Assembly: GCA_035041965.1 (NCBI GenBank)
Contig: JAPYMA010001512.1
Coordinates: forward strand, 1-64,000
Source: Anisakis pegreffii
Taxonomy: Eukaryota; Nematoda; Chromadorea; Rhabditida; Anisakidae
Reading direction: 5' to 3'
Length of the DNA: 64,000 nucleotides
Made by a program: the position numbers and the translations under genes. Every line of letters begins with the position of its first letter. Within the stretch, counting starts at the first letter, position 1. Shown one piece after another: positions 1-11,826 of this stretch. The notes under the pieces are model-generated. The model saw only the letters and a program-made list of their open reading frames with translations, did not search any database and was not told the origin of the DNA.

Positions 1-884
1 ATCGATTTTTCAACTTGAGCTATTTCATCACAAAGTTACTAATGAGATGTTATTGAATTGAGATGGAAAATGAATTAGTTAATAGTCAGTCAATCTAAAT
101 AAAATATTCAATCATAGAAAGAAGGAGCTCATATTATGATGAGTTATTGAATAACGAAAACATTGAAAAGCGAGATCTATGGTAAGAATTTGAGGATGAA
201 GTGAGAATTATAATAAGAACAAGAAGTTATATCCCAAAAAGTGATGAGAGACAACAGGTCAGAAAATAAAATGTTAAGATTAATTATCAGTGAGTAATAA
301 GGTTAACAGTAATAGTTAAGCAATAAACTAAAATGCAATTATTCCATTTGCTTCAAACGAGTAAATAAGGGGAAAATTAAAAATATGGTCATATTGATAG
401 CATTATTGTGACAGTTCAGGAGAGTATTTTGAGCGTTAGTACATATCACATGTGTAGCAGAGCTTGAGTGATTTAGACATCGTATGCAGAAGTAGTTTAG
501 TATGATGAGGTATAATATTTTTATATAATGTGAGTGTTTCTTTCTGAATTTTTTAAACGATATCAGATTTTTACATTGTTGATCATTTTCATAGCATAGA
601 AGTATTTTTTGAATGTTCGGTTTAATTTGGTTATTATGAATAACAGTGGCATACGTGTGGAAATATTCAGATTTTTTTTTGCGTTCTCATCAAGTAGATG
701 AGTTTGTTTGAGTAATATGAGGGAAGTATGGTTGAAGTATTCGCTTCATTTATCTCCACACGTAAGTCACTGTTTCATGGACGATGAAATTTTGATCGAA
801 TTACGTGTTAATTATGTTTGTGAATTATGTTCGGTTAATTCATTTTGTTTGGTATTTTTCGATGAATGCTTTAACAACAATTCG
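1..884. other. No gene seen
   Basis: AT-rich sequence with frequent stops in all frames and no exon with a convincing splice-site pair. An open stretch on the plus strand at 708-1133 has biased, low-complexity content and no recognisable domain, so it is not called. I see no RNA gene here. Confidence 0.45.
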
Positions 885-1319
885 TCAAATCGTCGACATC
901 ATCATGGTAGCCGTCGGCATCGCTTCGCCACGTTCACTTGCCAGCAGCGTCACTACACATTCTTCCATAACCTTATGAACATACTCATCAGTCAAGCAGT
1001 TATTCTTCTCACCAACGCAACGATGACCTTACGGATTGGCGTGATATTCGCATATAATCAGCACTCAAACTGCTTCTGCAGAGGTACTACTGTTCACATT
1101 CCCCTTTTCCTTGTCAACTCCGACAATATGTGATTCAGTTTAGCACTCGGAGGTGAGAACCGAAGTGCTATCCTCCTCTTCCCGTTTCCTTCCTTTGCTT
1201 CCTCCAAGTTGTTCATCCCAATGCCAACGAATCAAGTCGGATAAACGTGTAATGAACCAATCGATCTTTTGATCGTTCGCAGAGAGCTTTTGACGGGTCA
1301 AATGCTTGGCCCCTCTCCG
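885..1319 (-). CDS. Possible exons of an unrecognised gene (minus strand)
   Basis: This stretch is less AT-rich than its surroundings and has two protein-like minus-strand reading frames. The first runs from an AG-preceded CGG at 1319 to a TAA at 1140-1142, 59 codons, with an aromatic core IDWFITRLSDLIRWHWDEQ followed by a charged tail (GRKREEED). The second ends at a TGA at 885-887 and reads VHKVMEECVVTLLASERGEA from about 1027. Neither begins with ATG, and I could not join them with matching phases. A plus-strand frame at 1269-1655 overlaps the first, so even the strand is uncertain. This may be the 3' end of a gene or a decayed copy. I recognise no family. Confidence 0.28.
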
Positions 1320-3189
1320 CTATTCGGAACAGTTTTTCTCATGAATTCGCCAATCGAGAGAAAACGTCTTCTGCAAATATTCATCGCAGCAGATGTTGTC
1401 AACAGCACAGTGCAAGATTCTACTGCTGTTCAGTCATCAGAGATTCACCTCGAGTATCAAGTTATACCACTATTCGGTATGCAATTCGAACTCATCGTCA
1501 ATTTATACCTCCGCAAATATTCCGTCAAAACGTTGCGCAAAATGTTCAAGAATTTCTCATCGCAGCGCATTCGGGAAATACCCCTGACTATCAGCTATTT
1601 TCTATCGGCAAGTGGACGTGGTCAGATCTTCATGGAACAAGAAATCTTCTTGTAAAGATTTTTAAGAAGCAGCAAATTAAAAAGAAAGAAAAAATAAAAA
1701 AATGAAACAAAAACAGAAAAATAAAAGAAAAAAATTAAAATTAACAAAAAACAAAATCATAAAATAAATCAAAAATTAAACAAAAAATTGCTGCTTTATC
1801 ATTCCTATTTTTTTCGTGTATCTATATTTTTGTGTGGTAAGCGAGACGTTTTATTGCATGATTGTTCTGTTAGTTTGTGTTTATATTATCGTATTTGTGT
1901 ATGCAACCAAGTTGCTGTGTGTTTTGTTAGGTTTCTTTTATTGTCATATTGCATGTTTTTATTTTTTGCTGTATTTTTTGAAAGATCTTTTCAATACTGT
2001 TTCATGTTACAGTTAGCTTCAAGCGATCGTTTCGTTTCATTGCTGTTAGCACAAGTGTTGCTGAGCGTGAATGTATGAGGCTTTTTATTGTATATTCTTG
2101 TTTTTTTTGTGCTGATATTTGTATGATCATGTTTTTGACAATACCATGTTTCAACTGCTAGCTTGAAGCGATTCGTGTTGATGTTATTTGTTGTGGTTGT
2201 TTTATTGTTGTGAGCAACATAGTTGCTATATTTCATTATTCTATTTGATTTTATTTGTTTCGTTGTTTTGTTATCGTTTTATTAGTGATGTGTCTTGTAT
2301 GTAGATAGCTTCAAGCATTTTGTTTCATGTACTGTTTTATTGTAGCTGTATGCAAAATAGTTGCTTTGCTTTGGGCTGCTTCATGTTCAGTTTTCCTTGT
2401 TTCTCTTGTTTTATCCTTGAGTGCTATGGTTTTTATACTTTTATACTTCAGTTTCATAGCAGTGCTGTTTTGTTAATCGCTTCAAGCATTTGCCACAATA
2501 ATGTTATCAAGACCGTAGCCAGCCTATACGACAATTTCGTTTCACCGATGCAGGTATATTGTTCATCTTTCTGAGTTAGTTATCTTCATTGGGTCGCTGG
2601 TATTTATAAATTGCATTCATTGTTCAAGAAAATATGATATTATCTTTGCAATAACTGCATTTTAGAGAGGTATTAGTATGATTTTATTGACATTCATTAA
2701 TCGTAATTCTTGTTAAGTGGTGTCATGCCAGCTCAGATAGTTTAGGTAATTTCAATAACTCATCATAATATCGCTGACTCTTGGAAGTTCACTATCAGTT
2801 TACTTGGGTTTCTTTTAATTATTTCATGAAATATCAACAATGAATCGATCGTAGTCGGAACTATTTCTAATTAAGTAATGACAAAAATTGATCCAATCGA
2901 CGTAGGTAAATGCTCAAAACATTCCTTCATTTGCTCAGTATACCTGTTCCCAATCAGCCTATTCTAGAATAACTCTCCATCCTTTCCCTGAGTAAGTCGT
3001 CCTTCCCTCATATTAATTTCTAATAATCCTGCACGTTATTCAACAGCAATGCATATTCATTTAGTCTCACTCACTGCATTCATACAACTCATGTGTACCT
3101 TTTGATTTCGTCACTTCTTTCCACCAGTTAAGCACTTTGCACCTATTAATATAAAAGTGCCGTAGCGAATAATCAGTTCGCAGAAAATG

Positions 3190-3254
3190 CCAGAATTGAT
3201 GGCACAACGAAGTGTCAGACAATATTTGACACTTCGTTGTGCCATCAGTTCTGG
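3190..3254. repeat. Near-perfect 28-bp hairpin
   Basis: The arms 3190-3217 and 3227-3254 are reverse complements except for one position that can form G-U. They are separated by a 9-base loop at 3218-3226. The arm core is ggcacaacgaagtgtca. The fold is the size of a microRNA precursor but is more perfectly paired than most animal pre-miRNAs, so a tiny palindromic element is an equal possibility. No flanking gene explains it. Confidence 0.75.
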
Positions 3255-3377
3255 TAACGTTAATGTTGTATTTTATTCTTCAGTCGTCCCTTGTCTTGCA
3301 TGTGTATGTCCTTGTCTTTCTAACCCACTAATACCACTAACAAAAGCATGTTGTTTTGCATGATACTAACCCAACTA

Positions 3378-3503
3378 ACCCGTAATTGGAGATTAGGGCC
3401 GAAATTACGGGTAATAACATTAACTGTGATCGTAAATGTTGGACAGGTGAGCCATTCTATGGCTTGCTGGCCCATACATCTCCCTGAAGATGTCCAACAT
3501 TTA
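3378..3503. repeat. Two adjacent inverted repeats
   Basis: Arms acccgtaatt (3378-3387) and aattacgggt (3403-3412) enclose a 15-base loop. Just downstream, taaatgttggaca (3433-3445) pairs with tgtccaacattta (3491-3503) across 45 bases that contain a GGTGAGCC and GGCTTGCTGG stretch. With the hairpin at 3190 this makes three foldbacks in about 310 bases. Function unknown. Confidence 0.6.
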
Positions 3504-4203
3504 AGTATTGGATGCGTTTGTTAATCGAGTTCTTGGATTGTTTGAAAGTGTTTCAAATTTAGGTTTAGTTTGTTAACGGTGATCATTGGTTGAAGATAGC
3601 TAAATGCACACGACAATCTCTGCGATTCGAAGTGTTTTTAGTTGTACCCTGAATAATCAATCATATGTATTAATATTGTTATTCAAATTTATACGATATT
3701 TATTATATATCAGATCTCGAATCAGCATTTATATTTTGATGTCAAGACTAAATTTCCAGCTCCTCTTTTAGCATCGCACTACATGCTATTTCAGATCGTC
3801 TCAAACCATGCACTTTTCCAAAACATATCCCTTTCATATTCCATTATATCTCTCAAAAAATCTCTAATTCCAACCTCATCTACTTCACTTATACTACACT
3901 TGTCTCATCAGTGTACTTTCAGCCTTTATACAAATTTCAAATCCAACCGATCACACACGCCTATCCGTTTCACAATATCCTTATACTTCCTACAATATTC
4001 AACTTTCAAATCTATCCAACCACATCTATCCGTTTCGCAGTTTTTTCAATTCTTTTGATTCACCAGTTTAATCCATTCCTTCTCACTTCATGTGAAACCG
4101 TTCCACAACTCCAAACGGTCGTATCTCCAATACTCTCCTAAACCATCTACTTCATTTTCCTCATAACTCAATAGACGATATACAGTACTATAGGAATTTA
4201 GGT

Positions 4204-4800
4204 TTGATAGATTCAAGCCTAGCGTATTCTCAGCTTTGCCCGGAAACATTATTATTTAAACAAAGTTCGATTGAGCAGAAATTCTACTTTCTGGAAATGA
4301 AAAGTTTGCCTGAAAATTCCACCTCTACGAGGAGATATAGCAATTTTACTAATGCCACAGGAGTTAACTCATTCAGACATATCGTACCCTCAGCTTTGAC
4401 CAGTAACATACCAATTTCTTCACACTAATCGATCCAGCAGAATCTCTGTATTCAGAATAATATATATTTTGTCGGGCGATTTTGCTTTGTTGAGAAGATA
4501 TAGCTAATTTATTAAAGCTGTCATCTCATCTAGCGCAATGCTGCTCATTCATATGCATTTCATCACTATAGATGAATGAATATTATATATTACTATAGAA
4601 ATATTGGTTTGAAACATTCAAGCCTACCGTCTTCTCAAGTTTGTCCAGTAACATATTAATGTTTGTACATCGTTCGATTGAGCAGAATCCTGGCTTTCTA
4701 AAAATCAAAATATCGCTGAGAAATTCTGCCTCTGTGAGGAGATATAGCTATTTTTCTGATGCTATAAATTTCATCAATATTCTCACTTCGGCGATGTGGT
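4204..4800. repeat. Degenerate tandem repeat, about three copies
   Basis: Three diverged units of about 175-200 bases (near 4206, 4381 and 4615) share the ordered blocks caagcctaccgt, ctcagctttgcccagtaaca, gttcgattgagcagaat and gaggagatatagc. Related units lie in the opposite orientation at about 39050-39430, so this is a dispersed family and not a purely local duplication. No terminal repeats or coding capacity were found. Confidence 0.6.
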
Positions 4801-5425
4801 ATCTGGAAAAAGTTGTCCATGTTGCTCAAACTAAGAACGGAATGTGATAGTGCTTTTCATGTGCTTAAAAACGTATACCTTCGATTTCTTCCGGAAGATT
4901 TCCATCATGCCGTAATCTCCCTTTCTGTGTCCGTTACGTGCTGCTCTCTCTGTCTTCATGCTGCTCTGGTGCACGCCCATTGTCATGTTCAGCCCACACC
5001 ATTTTTTTGTTGCATTTTGCAAAACAGCTGATTTCTTTTGAATGTTGCAAAATTAAACGAGTGAATTGTTTCACGGTATTGTGGATGGATGCTTTTGTTG
5101 TCAATCCTGCAGATTACTCCGTTTTGCACGCAAATTATTTTTTATCACAGTTTTACCACAATTCGCCTTTCTTTTGTTGCCATTTGTAGTATAAAACGAA
5201 ATAAAACGCAATCAAATCTTAGAGCGAAGATATTTCCATGTTGCAGTAAATGATTTTCAGTTTGTTGATCAGGCATCTTATACCTTATGTTATCCATTGT
5301 TCAGATCATATTCAAATGGCACCACATTGTTTCGTTCATAACAGATTCATTTTTATTATTGCTCCTAATATATGATAATTCCAGGTATTCTGTCATAATA
5401 GATCTCTGCTCAAGATCCATCGAAG

Positions 5426-8138
5426 ATGAGCGACAGTGACGAGGAGATGAGTGATGCAGATCAGTCGGGTGGATCGGCGTCTGATCAAGATGAACAACCG
5501 AATGTTGAGAGGCGACCGTTCGATATTCGACTTCCACCCGCACATCAATACCTTCAACTTGCCGGTAATTTTAATTGCATTCCCTAGATAACTTAAATGT
5601 TCTCATTGTTTGTGAATATATTGTTACTGTGATATCGATTGGCAGATGGAATCCTTCCGATGCCCTTCCATTGTATCCTCAAGCACTCGATTAGGCTCGT
5701 CTGTGCAGTTGTTATTGTTACTTTGTTACTGCCTCATTCATTAGTATCGTTGAGATTCCAGAGATCTTAATTCAGTAGATTCTAGTCGTTTTGTGAAGAA
5801 GTCGGAAAATATCTTGAAATGGTTCTGTTCAAGGTCTGCATTCATTCATTTTTTCGGTCTAGCTGCTGAAGAAACAACCGGAGGACACCAAATGGAGGAA
5901 GCAGAAAAAGTGATAACCGTTTCAATTCTGGAATGGCCAGTGGTTCTGTTGCCATCCCAACAACTGCCCTTCCACACGATGCTTCCAAGTCTTGTTGCGC
6001 AACTGCGAACAGCCGCAAGAGAACACACGTTTATTGCGTTGAAACCGCTGATTAATGGTCGACAATCCGACATCGCTACACTTATACAGGTTTGTTTATC
6101 GCAAACTTATCGCTGATGCCTGTTTGTCATCTTGTATTATTCATTTTTGTAGCTGTTATCCTTGCGAGAGATTGATGATGGTATCATCGTACAAGCTATT
6201 GGAAGGCAACGGTGTCGTATTTTGACCAGGCGATCCGCGATCAATGGGTTACTTATGTTTATTCTTGAAAAATGTGCGTGGAAATGTAGTGTAGAGTTTG
6301 AAATTGATCAGTCAAGTAGTTTTGAGGATACATTATGAATTACTTCATTGGGAATTTCATTTAAAATCATTTGTTGTTGTTCTCAGAATGCCGTATGGTG
6401 ACGTCCGAGTGCTGGACGAACACGAGCTGCCAACATTCGCCCAAACGTTCTACCCTGTGTCATTTTCTAAGTTGAATTTTGCAAAGGTATTTGTCGTGTA
6501 TCGCTGTGATTTACTGTTATTTCAGATCTGACTTTTTAATTCAAAAACGATTCGAATTTTTGCTCCTTGTTTGCTTTGACACAGATCACTTGAAATCATT
6601 TTCTTTTAGACTATTCAGCAGTCATTTAAAATTGATCAGTAATGATATTACACAGCAAAAAAATGTGAAGTGTGTGCAAACGCTGGTATAAATCTCATGA
6701 AACTATTGAAAACATTGTAGTTTTCAGAGTGTGAAATTCTACGCTGCATTGAGTGGACATTCAAATTTTGCTCTTCGAACATCACTAACGGTTTGTAATC
6801 GTGGATGCGTTCGATTTTATTCAGTTTCAGTCTTCGAATCAGATGTTTTTGGACGTTGTTGACGATTTGGAACATGATTCCATTTTGTAGATTAGATGTG
6901 CAGAAGCGGAAATTCATTTTGTTTCGACACGTTGATAGTTAGTGCATTCAGAAGTAAAGTAATAAATACTCGACATTTAGCAAAGTCTAGTGGATCGCTT
7001 GATCAAATGGCTTCTGGTTTTTCATCAACTGGACAAAGTAAACACAGTTCTTGCACAGGTTTATCCTTTATTGATAAGTTGAATTCTCGTTTCGTTGACT
7101 CACTTCTTGATGAGTTGAACGTTTGATATGGTTATAAAACTGAATGAATTTTAGAATTGAGTTTAGTTCTTTTGCACTTATAGGGTCGAACAGCGTTCAG
7201 TTATTGGGTAGCAGCGAACCTTCCAATTGATATGGAAACAAGGCTGGAACTTTTGGACGAAGAGTGCACTGATCGACGTCTGGCGCGAGAATGTGTTCTC
7301 ATCAAACGGGTGCGTTGCTTATATCTTGTTTGATCAATGCTCACTGCGGGTGATTCATAGTGATCAATCGATTATCAGTTGCAGATCGATACAATTGTAT
7401 GTAAAGCATGTGGACAACCGTTGACAAAAATATCGAATATGATCAACGTCTCAACTGAAGGCAACAGTGCATTATATGTGAATCCGGGTAAGAACGTTCG
7501 TTCGTTCATTCAGGCATCTAAGTCATCCGTTTTTGCCATATGATTCTCTTGAATTCGAGTAAAAAGAAAAATTTGGATGTCGAGGTCAAGATTGTTAGAA
7601 GTGCATTTGATGATTGATTAATTGATTCGTGACATTTCTGTATCAAAGATGTCAAGTTACGAATAAAATCCGTCATTTTCTAGGTGGCTACGTTCATGAT
7701 TTGTTCACGGTTTCGGAGGTTCATTCAACCCTAGCTCGTGGACGCGCTTCATCTGAATATTCATGGTTCCCTGGGTGTGTTTGTCATTTATTTCTAATTT
7801 ATCGTCGTGTTTTGATTTCATCGCACCACTATTTTGATCATATCTTATGATCAAAATTTACATGATCGAACACATTCACATGATCATATCTTATGCTTTT
7901 TTTGTTTGTTTATTCAGTTTCATACAGATACAAGTGGACGATTCACGAGTGTTCGCACTGCTCGATGCATGTTGGTTGGCGTTTCACAAGTTCCACGCTC
8001 ACGCCTGCCTCGTTCTTCGGTCTTACGCGGAGTTCGATTCGGCCAGCAGATTCGTCGCACCCGCAGAACACTGGCCAAAATCGGAACGGTAACGGCCAAC
8101 AACTGCAACCATACTTTGGAGATTTGGAAATCATTTAG
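5426..8138 (+). CDS. CRBN: Cereblon orthologue, CRL4 ubiquitin-ligase substrate receptor
   Basis: In animals, cereblon binds DDB1 within CUL4-RING ligase and reads cyclic-imide C-terminal degrons. Exons read here: 5426-5564, 5863-6089, 6153-6247, 6387-6486, about 7185-7309, 7385-7487, 7684-7774 and 7928-8138; an optional in-phase exon is 6986-7120. Order of evidence: acidic N-terminus (MSDSDEEMSDADQ), then RPFDIRLPPAHQYL like the vertebrate LPTSHTYL, a Lon-like segment (QAIGRQRCRIL), the helical LPIDMETRLELL block, and the CULT domain. CULT keeps both zinc pairs (CKAC, CSHC) and the three cage tryptophans (YSWFPG, YKW, HVGWRF). The region matching the human LON/DDB1-binding middle is short or missed, and the acceptor near 7185 is not certain in phase. 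The start is the first ATG before the acidic run. Confidence 0.9.
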
Positions 8139-10520
8139 TTGATTTGTTTATTATCTGTTCTGTTTACTTTGTTGTTTTTTTTGCGATCTTGTATGTTAAA
8201 TCTTTTATTTATTATCATTGTTTTCGTTGTGGCTTGTTCTTGTTTTTGTAAGTTACTGTAAATATTGAACGATTTCATTTCTGTAAGTTTCAATAGAAGA
8301 CTATCGATGTAAATGAAAAGTTACAAAAGCAGTTAGATAGGTTTAAATGAATCACATGAGTTGTTAAGTAATGTATCTCGAGTAAGTGAATAGTATGAGT
8401 TGGATTAGGGATTGCGAGTATCTTTTATTCGGGTATTTTTCACGATTGATCGAGATACGTGCTGGAATGTTGTTTTGAGATTCGATATGATTTTGTTTTA
8501 TTTGTTTGCGTTTCGTGTTTCCATTACTCATTGCGCTTGTTATGAGTTGCATCTGGTCGATGATACTACATACGAGGAAAGAGCCGTGCATATCGTTTTG
8601 AGTTGTTTATTGTGCTGTTGTAATATGGCGTAGTTGTGTGGTATTCCTGTACGTCAACATCTACTCGAATATGCATTTCAGTTGAATGGCTGGCTTACCG
8701 TGAAATGATATTGAGAGAGATTAACATGAAAAATGGATTTACTTCGTGTTCTGTCTTGTTGTTGTAGAGTTTGCTGTGCTAATCAACTCGCGAACTGGTC
8801 CTCTAACAAAATTTTCTGCTGAATTATTTTACAAAAAATTCACATCTGTTTACTATGTCAGAAGAAAATATTCGAGGTTGGAGTGCTTAATGCTTGCGAT
8901 AATGCCATACTCTTCTCGAATAAATATTTTATATTAGCCACAGTCATCCGTATTTGTGAAATCTTCACCAATTTAAAACATTTGACACAAAAATTCCTAT
9001 GTTTGTTGCTGGTGAAATAGACAAACAGATAGGAGTAATACTGACGAGAACATTTTAAAAAAAACATTGATATGAACAAAAATAATGAGAAGTGGACTGT
9101 TGAAAAAAAAACAAAAAATATCATCTCATCGATGAGGTAATATGCATATACTGAACAGTCACGGTCCAAGCTGACTGACCGGGTATGAAAACTTGAGAAT
9201 AACAATAGTAATCATAATAACAACAAGGATAATAGTGATGATAGAAATATAATTGTCATAATGGGAAAACTTCAAAAATCAAAACAAATAAAGTTTAAAT
9301 TGCATAATCTGTACACTTCACATTAAAGCAATTAGATTCACCGGAACATAGAGATATTAATACAAGCGTTGAACAGAAAACATCTCCTCGTGATTGATTA
9401 TGACAAATAATGCAGCAAATTATTTCTTGCTTCACAGTAGCATGCTCTAATTATCTATCTTTACAAATAATACTAAAAGTTGCATGAAGGGAACGAAAAA
9501 AATTCATTTATGAGCTGTACAATTATCATGACAAGCATCGAAATCGATCACCGACTAACGGGTGAGTCTGAGCATCTGATCCGGAATCACATTATGGATA
9601 GATAGACGAGGATCATCGTGACCTGAGCAAAGCAGCTGATAACTAACTTCCAGCACTATTGTTGCTAAACGGTTTCTCACCACTACCTACTACAACAATT
9701 TCATTTCAGTTCAGCAGCATTAACTCAAAAGTGCAAACTAGAAATACTCACGTTACGGATAGTGATTTGATAGCGTGATGAAAATGCTCAAGACTTTATG
9801 AAGCAACTGGCCCAGGCAGGCACGCAATTGGTCATCGCTATTCACAGTAAATTTATCAAAAACTATAGACAATTGAATGAATAGACAAACATGCTTCTTC
9901 TCTCATTAAATTGAGTACTCTCGCAGATTTAGAGAACAACTCAGAATTAAGAAATTCTCGCAGCATAGCTGGAAGATTGGTTGTTTTTTTTTTGCTCGCA
10001 GCTGCATGTGTTATGTTAGAAGCGTTCACGACTAAATTTCATAAATAATTCACATTTCCGAATCGAACCAAACCATCCTTTAATAGCTATGTGCATGTTG
10101 TATAAGTTGTTATTGTGTTGCCGATTTGTTTCGTTACAGTACGACATCGCTGGCCTGAAATAACGTTCAACTTGTTGAGTGGCTCATTTTCAGGCGAACA
10201 TCAATTCCGTGGTATAATTGAGAATACTCTCGCACATTCATAGAACAATATTCATTACTGTTCTTACAGTTCCATAAAGACTGATCAACTACAATCATGA
10301 AAAAAAAACAAAGTAATAATTGTACGATGCTTTTTAGCATGTCCTATTGTTACATTTACTTGATTTCATTAAGAATTAGCTATGTATTAATTCGAATTGC
10401 TTCACTTACAAACAAGCTTTTGATTTGATAACTGCATTCTGAAAGCTGCTGGCTGAAGGTTTCTTAAGAGTACAGCCAAAAACGATCACATTAAGCTCTT
10501 GAATGAACAGAAAATGAGGT
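8139..10520. other. Intergenic, 3' ends of two convergent genes
   Basis: This lies between the cereblon stop and the stop of the minus-strand DnaJ gene, so both genes terminate into it. It is AT-rich with many stops. A 115-codon minus-strand frame near 8858-9205 is Phe/Ser/Leu-rich and has no ordered splice context. I see no RNA gene or clear repeat. Confidence 0.45.
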
Positions 10521-11826
10521 TCAATACGAACCGCTGTGTTGACTTTGAGTGCTCTCTCGATACATCGATGCAGGATCGGCACGAAACTGATGGTGATGGT
10601 GGTGCATGTCACCGAAACCCTCGAATGATTCAAATGGATCAACCCATTTAAAACCACCACTGCTCGGGAAGATATCTTCAAAACCGTCCCACAAATCGTC
10701 AAATATCCCGCCACGTGAACCACTCTTACCATGTTTGAAGGTATTCATGCCTTCAAACGATCAAAATCATAAACATTATTAATTCCTCCAAAGAGAATGG
10801 ACTGGTATGCAGGCGTGGATGGATGTTCAAAGTATTTTAAAAGTTCAGAAAATCGACTTGGATACAGAGCGAGTCGTTTCCGAATTATTCTAGAATGATG
10901 TTCTGGTCTAGAAATCTATAACCTTCAAGAGTTCAGTTCAGCTTAGATAAATGATACCATAGGACTGTAATAATGAAATAACAGTGGCATGGTTTCGATA
11001 CTGAAATTTAATTCATTGCGATCCTCCATATAGTCACTTTAGTGTTCTCATATACATTCTGTTCGAATGTTTTTCTATCAAAACATTACTTTTAGATGGC
11101 AGTATCAGTGCAGAACAGCGACAATTTCAAAACTGACTTTCTTGGAAGCTGGAGAAGAAGGAATCAAAGTCGAAGCCAGCGCCCGAACCGTCTGACACCG
11201 GTACGCCCATATCGTAGTTGCGACGTTTGTTTTCATCACCGAGCACTTCGTAAGCTGAAAAAAAATTTGAAATGTTCGAATGGGTATAAAGAGTTAATCT
11301 CGAGCACTTTTTCACAAAACGGTCCGAATATCTCAACTTAAACATGGTGAGCGAGTGAATCGATCAGATGTTCAGATTAAGTTGCTCCACGATAATATTC
11401 AAACCGAAACGGATCATAACTAGTCTCAACGCCAGCGGATTATACTATTCACCAAAAACACGGAAATTTAGTATAACATAATGAACGTTAACTATCCGAT
11501 GTTCATCATTCCAACTTCGATTGTTTCGTCAATTTCTTGAACGAACTCACACATTAAAACACAGACACAAAGTTAGAAGGCTGACCTTCGGCGATTTTCC
11601 GGAACTTATCTGCTGCATTCGGGTCCTTACTTCGATCCGGGTGATATTTTAAGGCCAATTTTCGAAAGGCTTTCTTAATCTGTGCCGTTGTGGCAGTCTT
11701 TTGAACACCCAGAATCTTATAGTAGTCTTTTTCATCACCTGACGACGATGAACAAGGAGAGAACTGAACTAATAAGAGCACAACGAAGAGAATATCACAC
11801 AAGACAACCATATCACTGATGCGCAT
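10521..11826 (-). CDS. DNAJB9: ER-lumenal DnaJ protein, DNAJB9/ERdj4-like
   Basis: This is a co-chaperone that stimulates BiP ATPase in the ER lumen and in animals assists ER-associated degradation. Three exons join in phase (11586-11826, 11138-11254, 10521-10750) to give about 195 residues; human DNAJB9 has 223. Residues 7-25 are a hydrophobic signal sequence ([19 protein letters not shown]). The J domain covers about 35-97, beginning [12 protein letters not shown], with the catalytic HPD at 62-64 (LKYHPDRS) and [15 protein letters not shown]. The tail has the [10 protein letters not shown] and [15 protein letters not shown] blocks, matching the human FNFDDLF and GGGLFDDMFEDM segments, then a His-rich run (MHHHHH). 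The vertebrate extreme C-terminus is not evident, so a further exon may be missed. A tag|aat acceptor-like site abuts the start codon. Confidence 0.88.

Larger units (their letters stand above)
1656..5425. other. Long non-coding stretch with low-complexity DNA, hairpins and repeats
   Basis: A-rich low-complexity sequence at about 1665-1785 is followed by T-rich, intron- or spacer-like sequence to about 2600. Apart from the hairpins at 3190-3503 and the repeats at 4204-4800 (listed separately), I see no exon with coherent splice signals. Short open frames here are rich in Phe, Cys and Leu from T-rich codons and look like chance. Confidence 0.45.

Noticed and set aside
708..1133. 141-codon open frame on the plus strand
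   Set aside because: Composition (His/Asn/Phe/Cys-rich) and the overlap with a more protein-like minus-strand reading suggest chance; no splice signals or domain.
1269..1655. 128-codon open frame on the plus strand
   Set aside because: Starts with a non-ATG codon, overlaps the Trp-rich minus-strand segment, and has no recognised motif; recorded only as a reason for strand uncertainty.
8858..9205. 115-codon minus-strand frame
   Set aside because: Phe/Ser/Leu-rich translation of T-rich DNA between two convergent gene ends; no motif.
10406..10732. Overlapping minus-strand frame in the last DnaJ exon
   Set aside because: It is a shadow in another phase; the DnaJ C-terminal frame joins its upstream exon in phase and matches the family.
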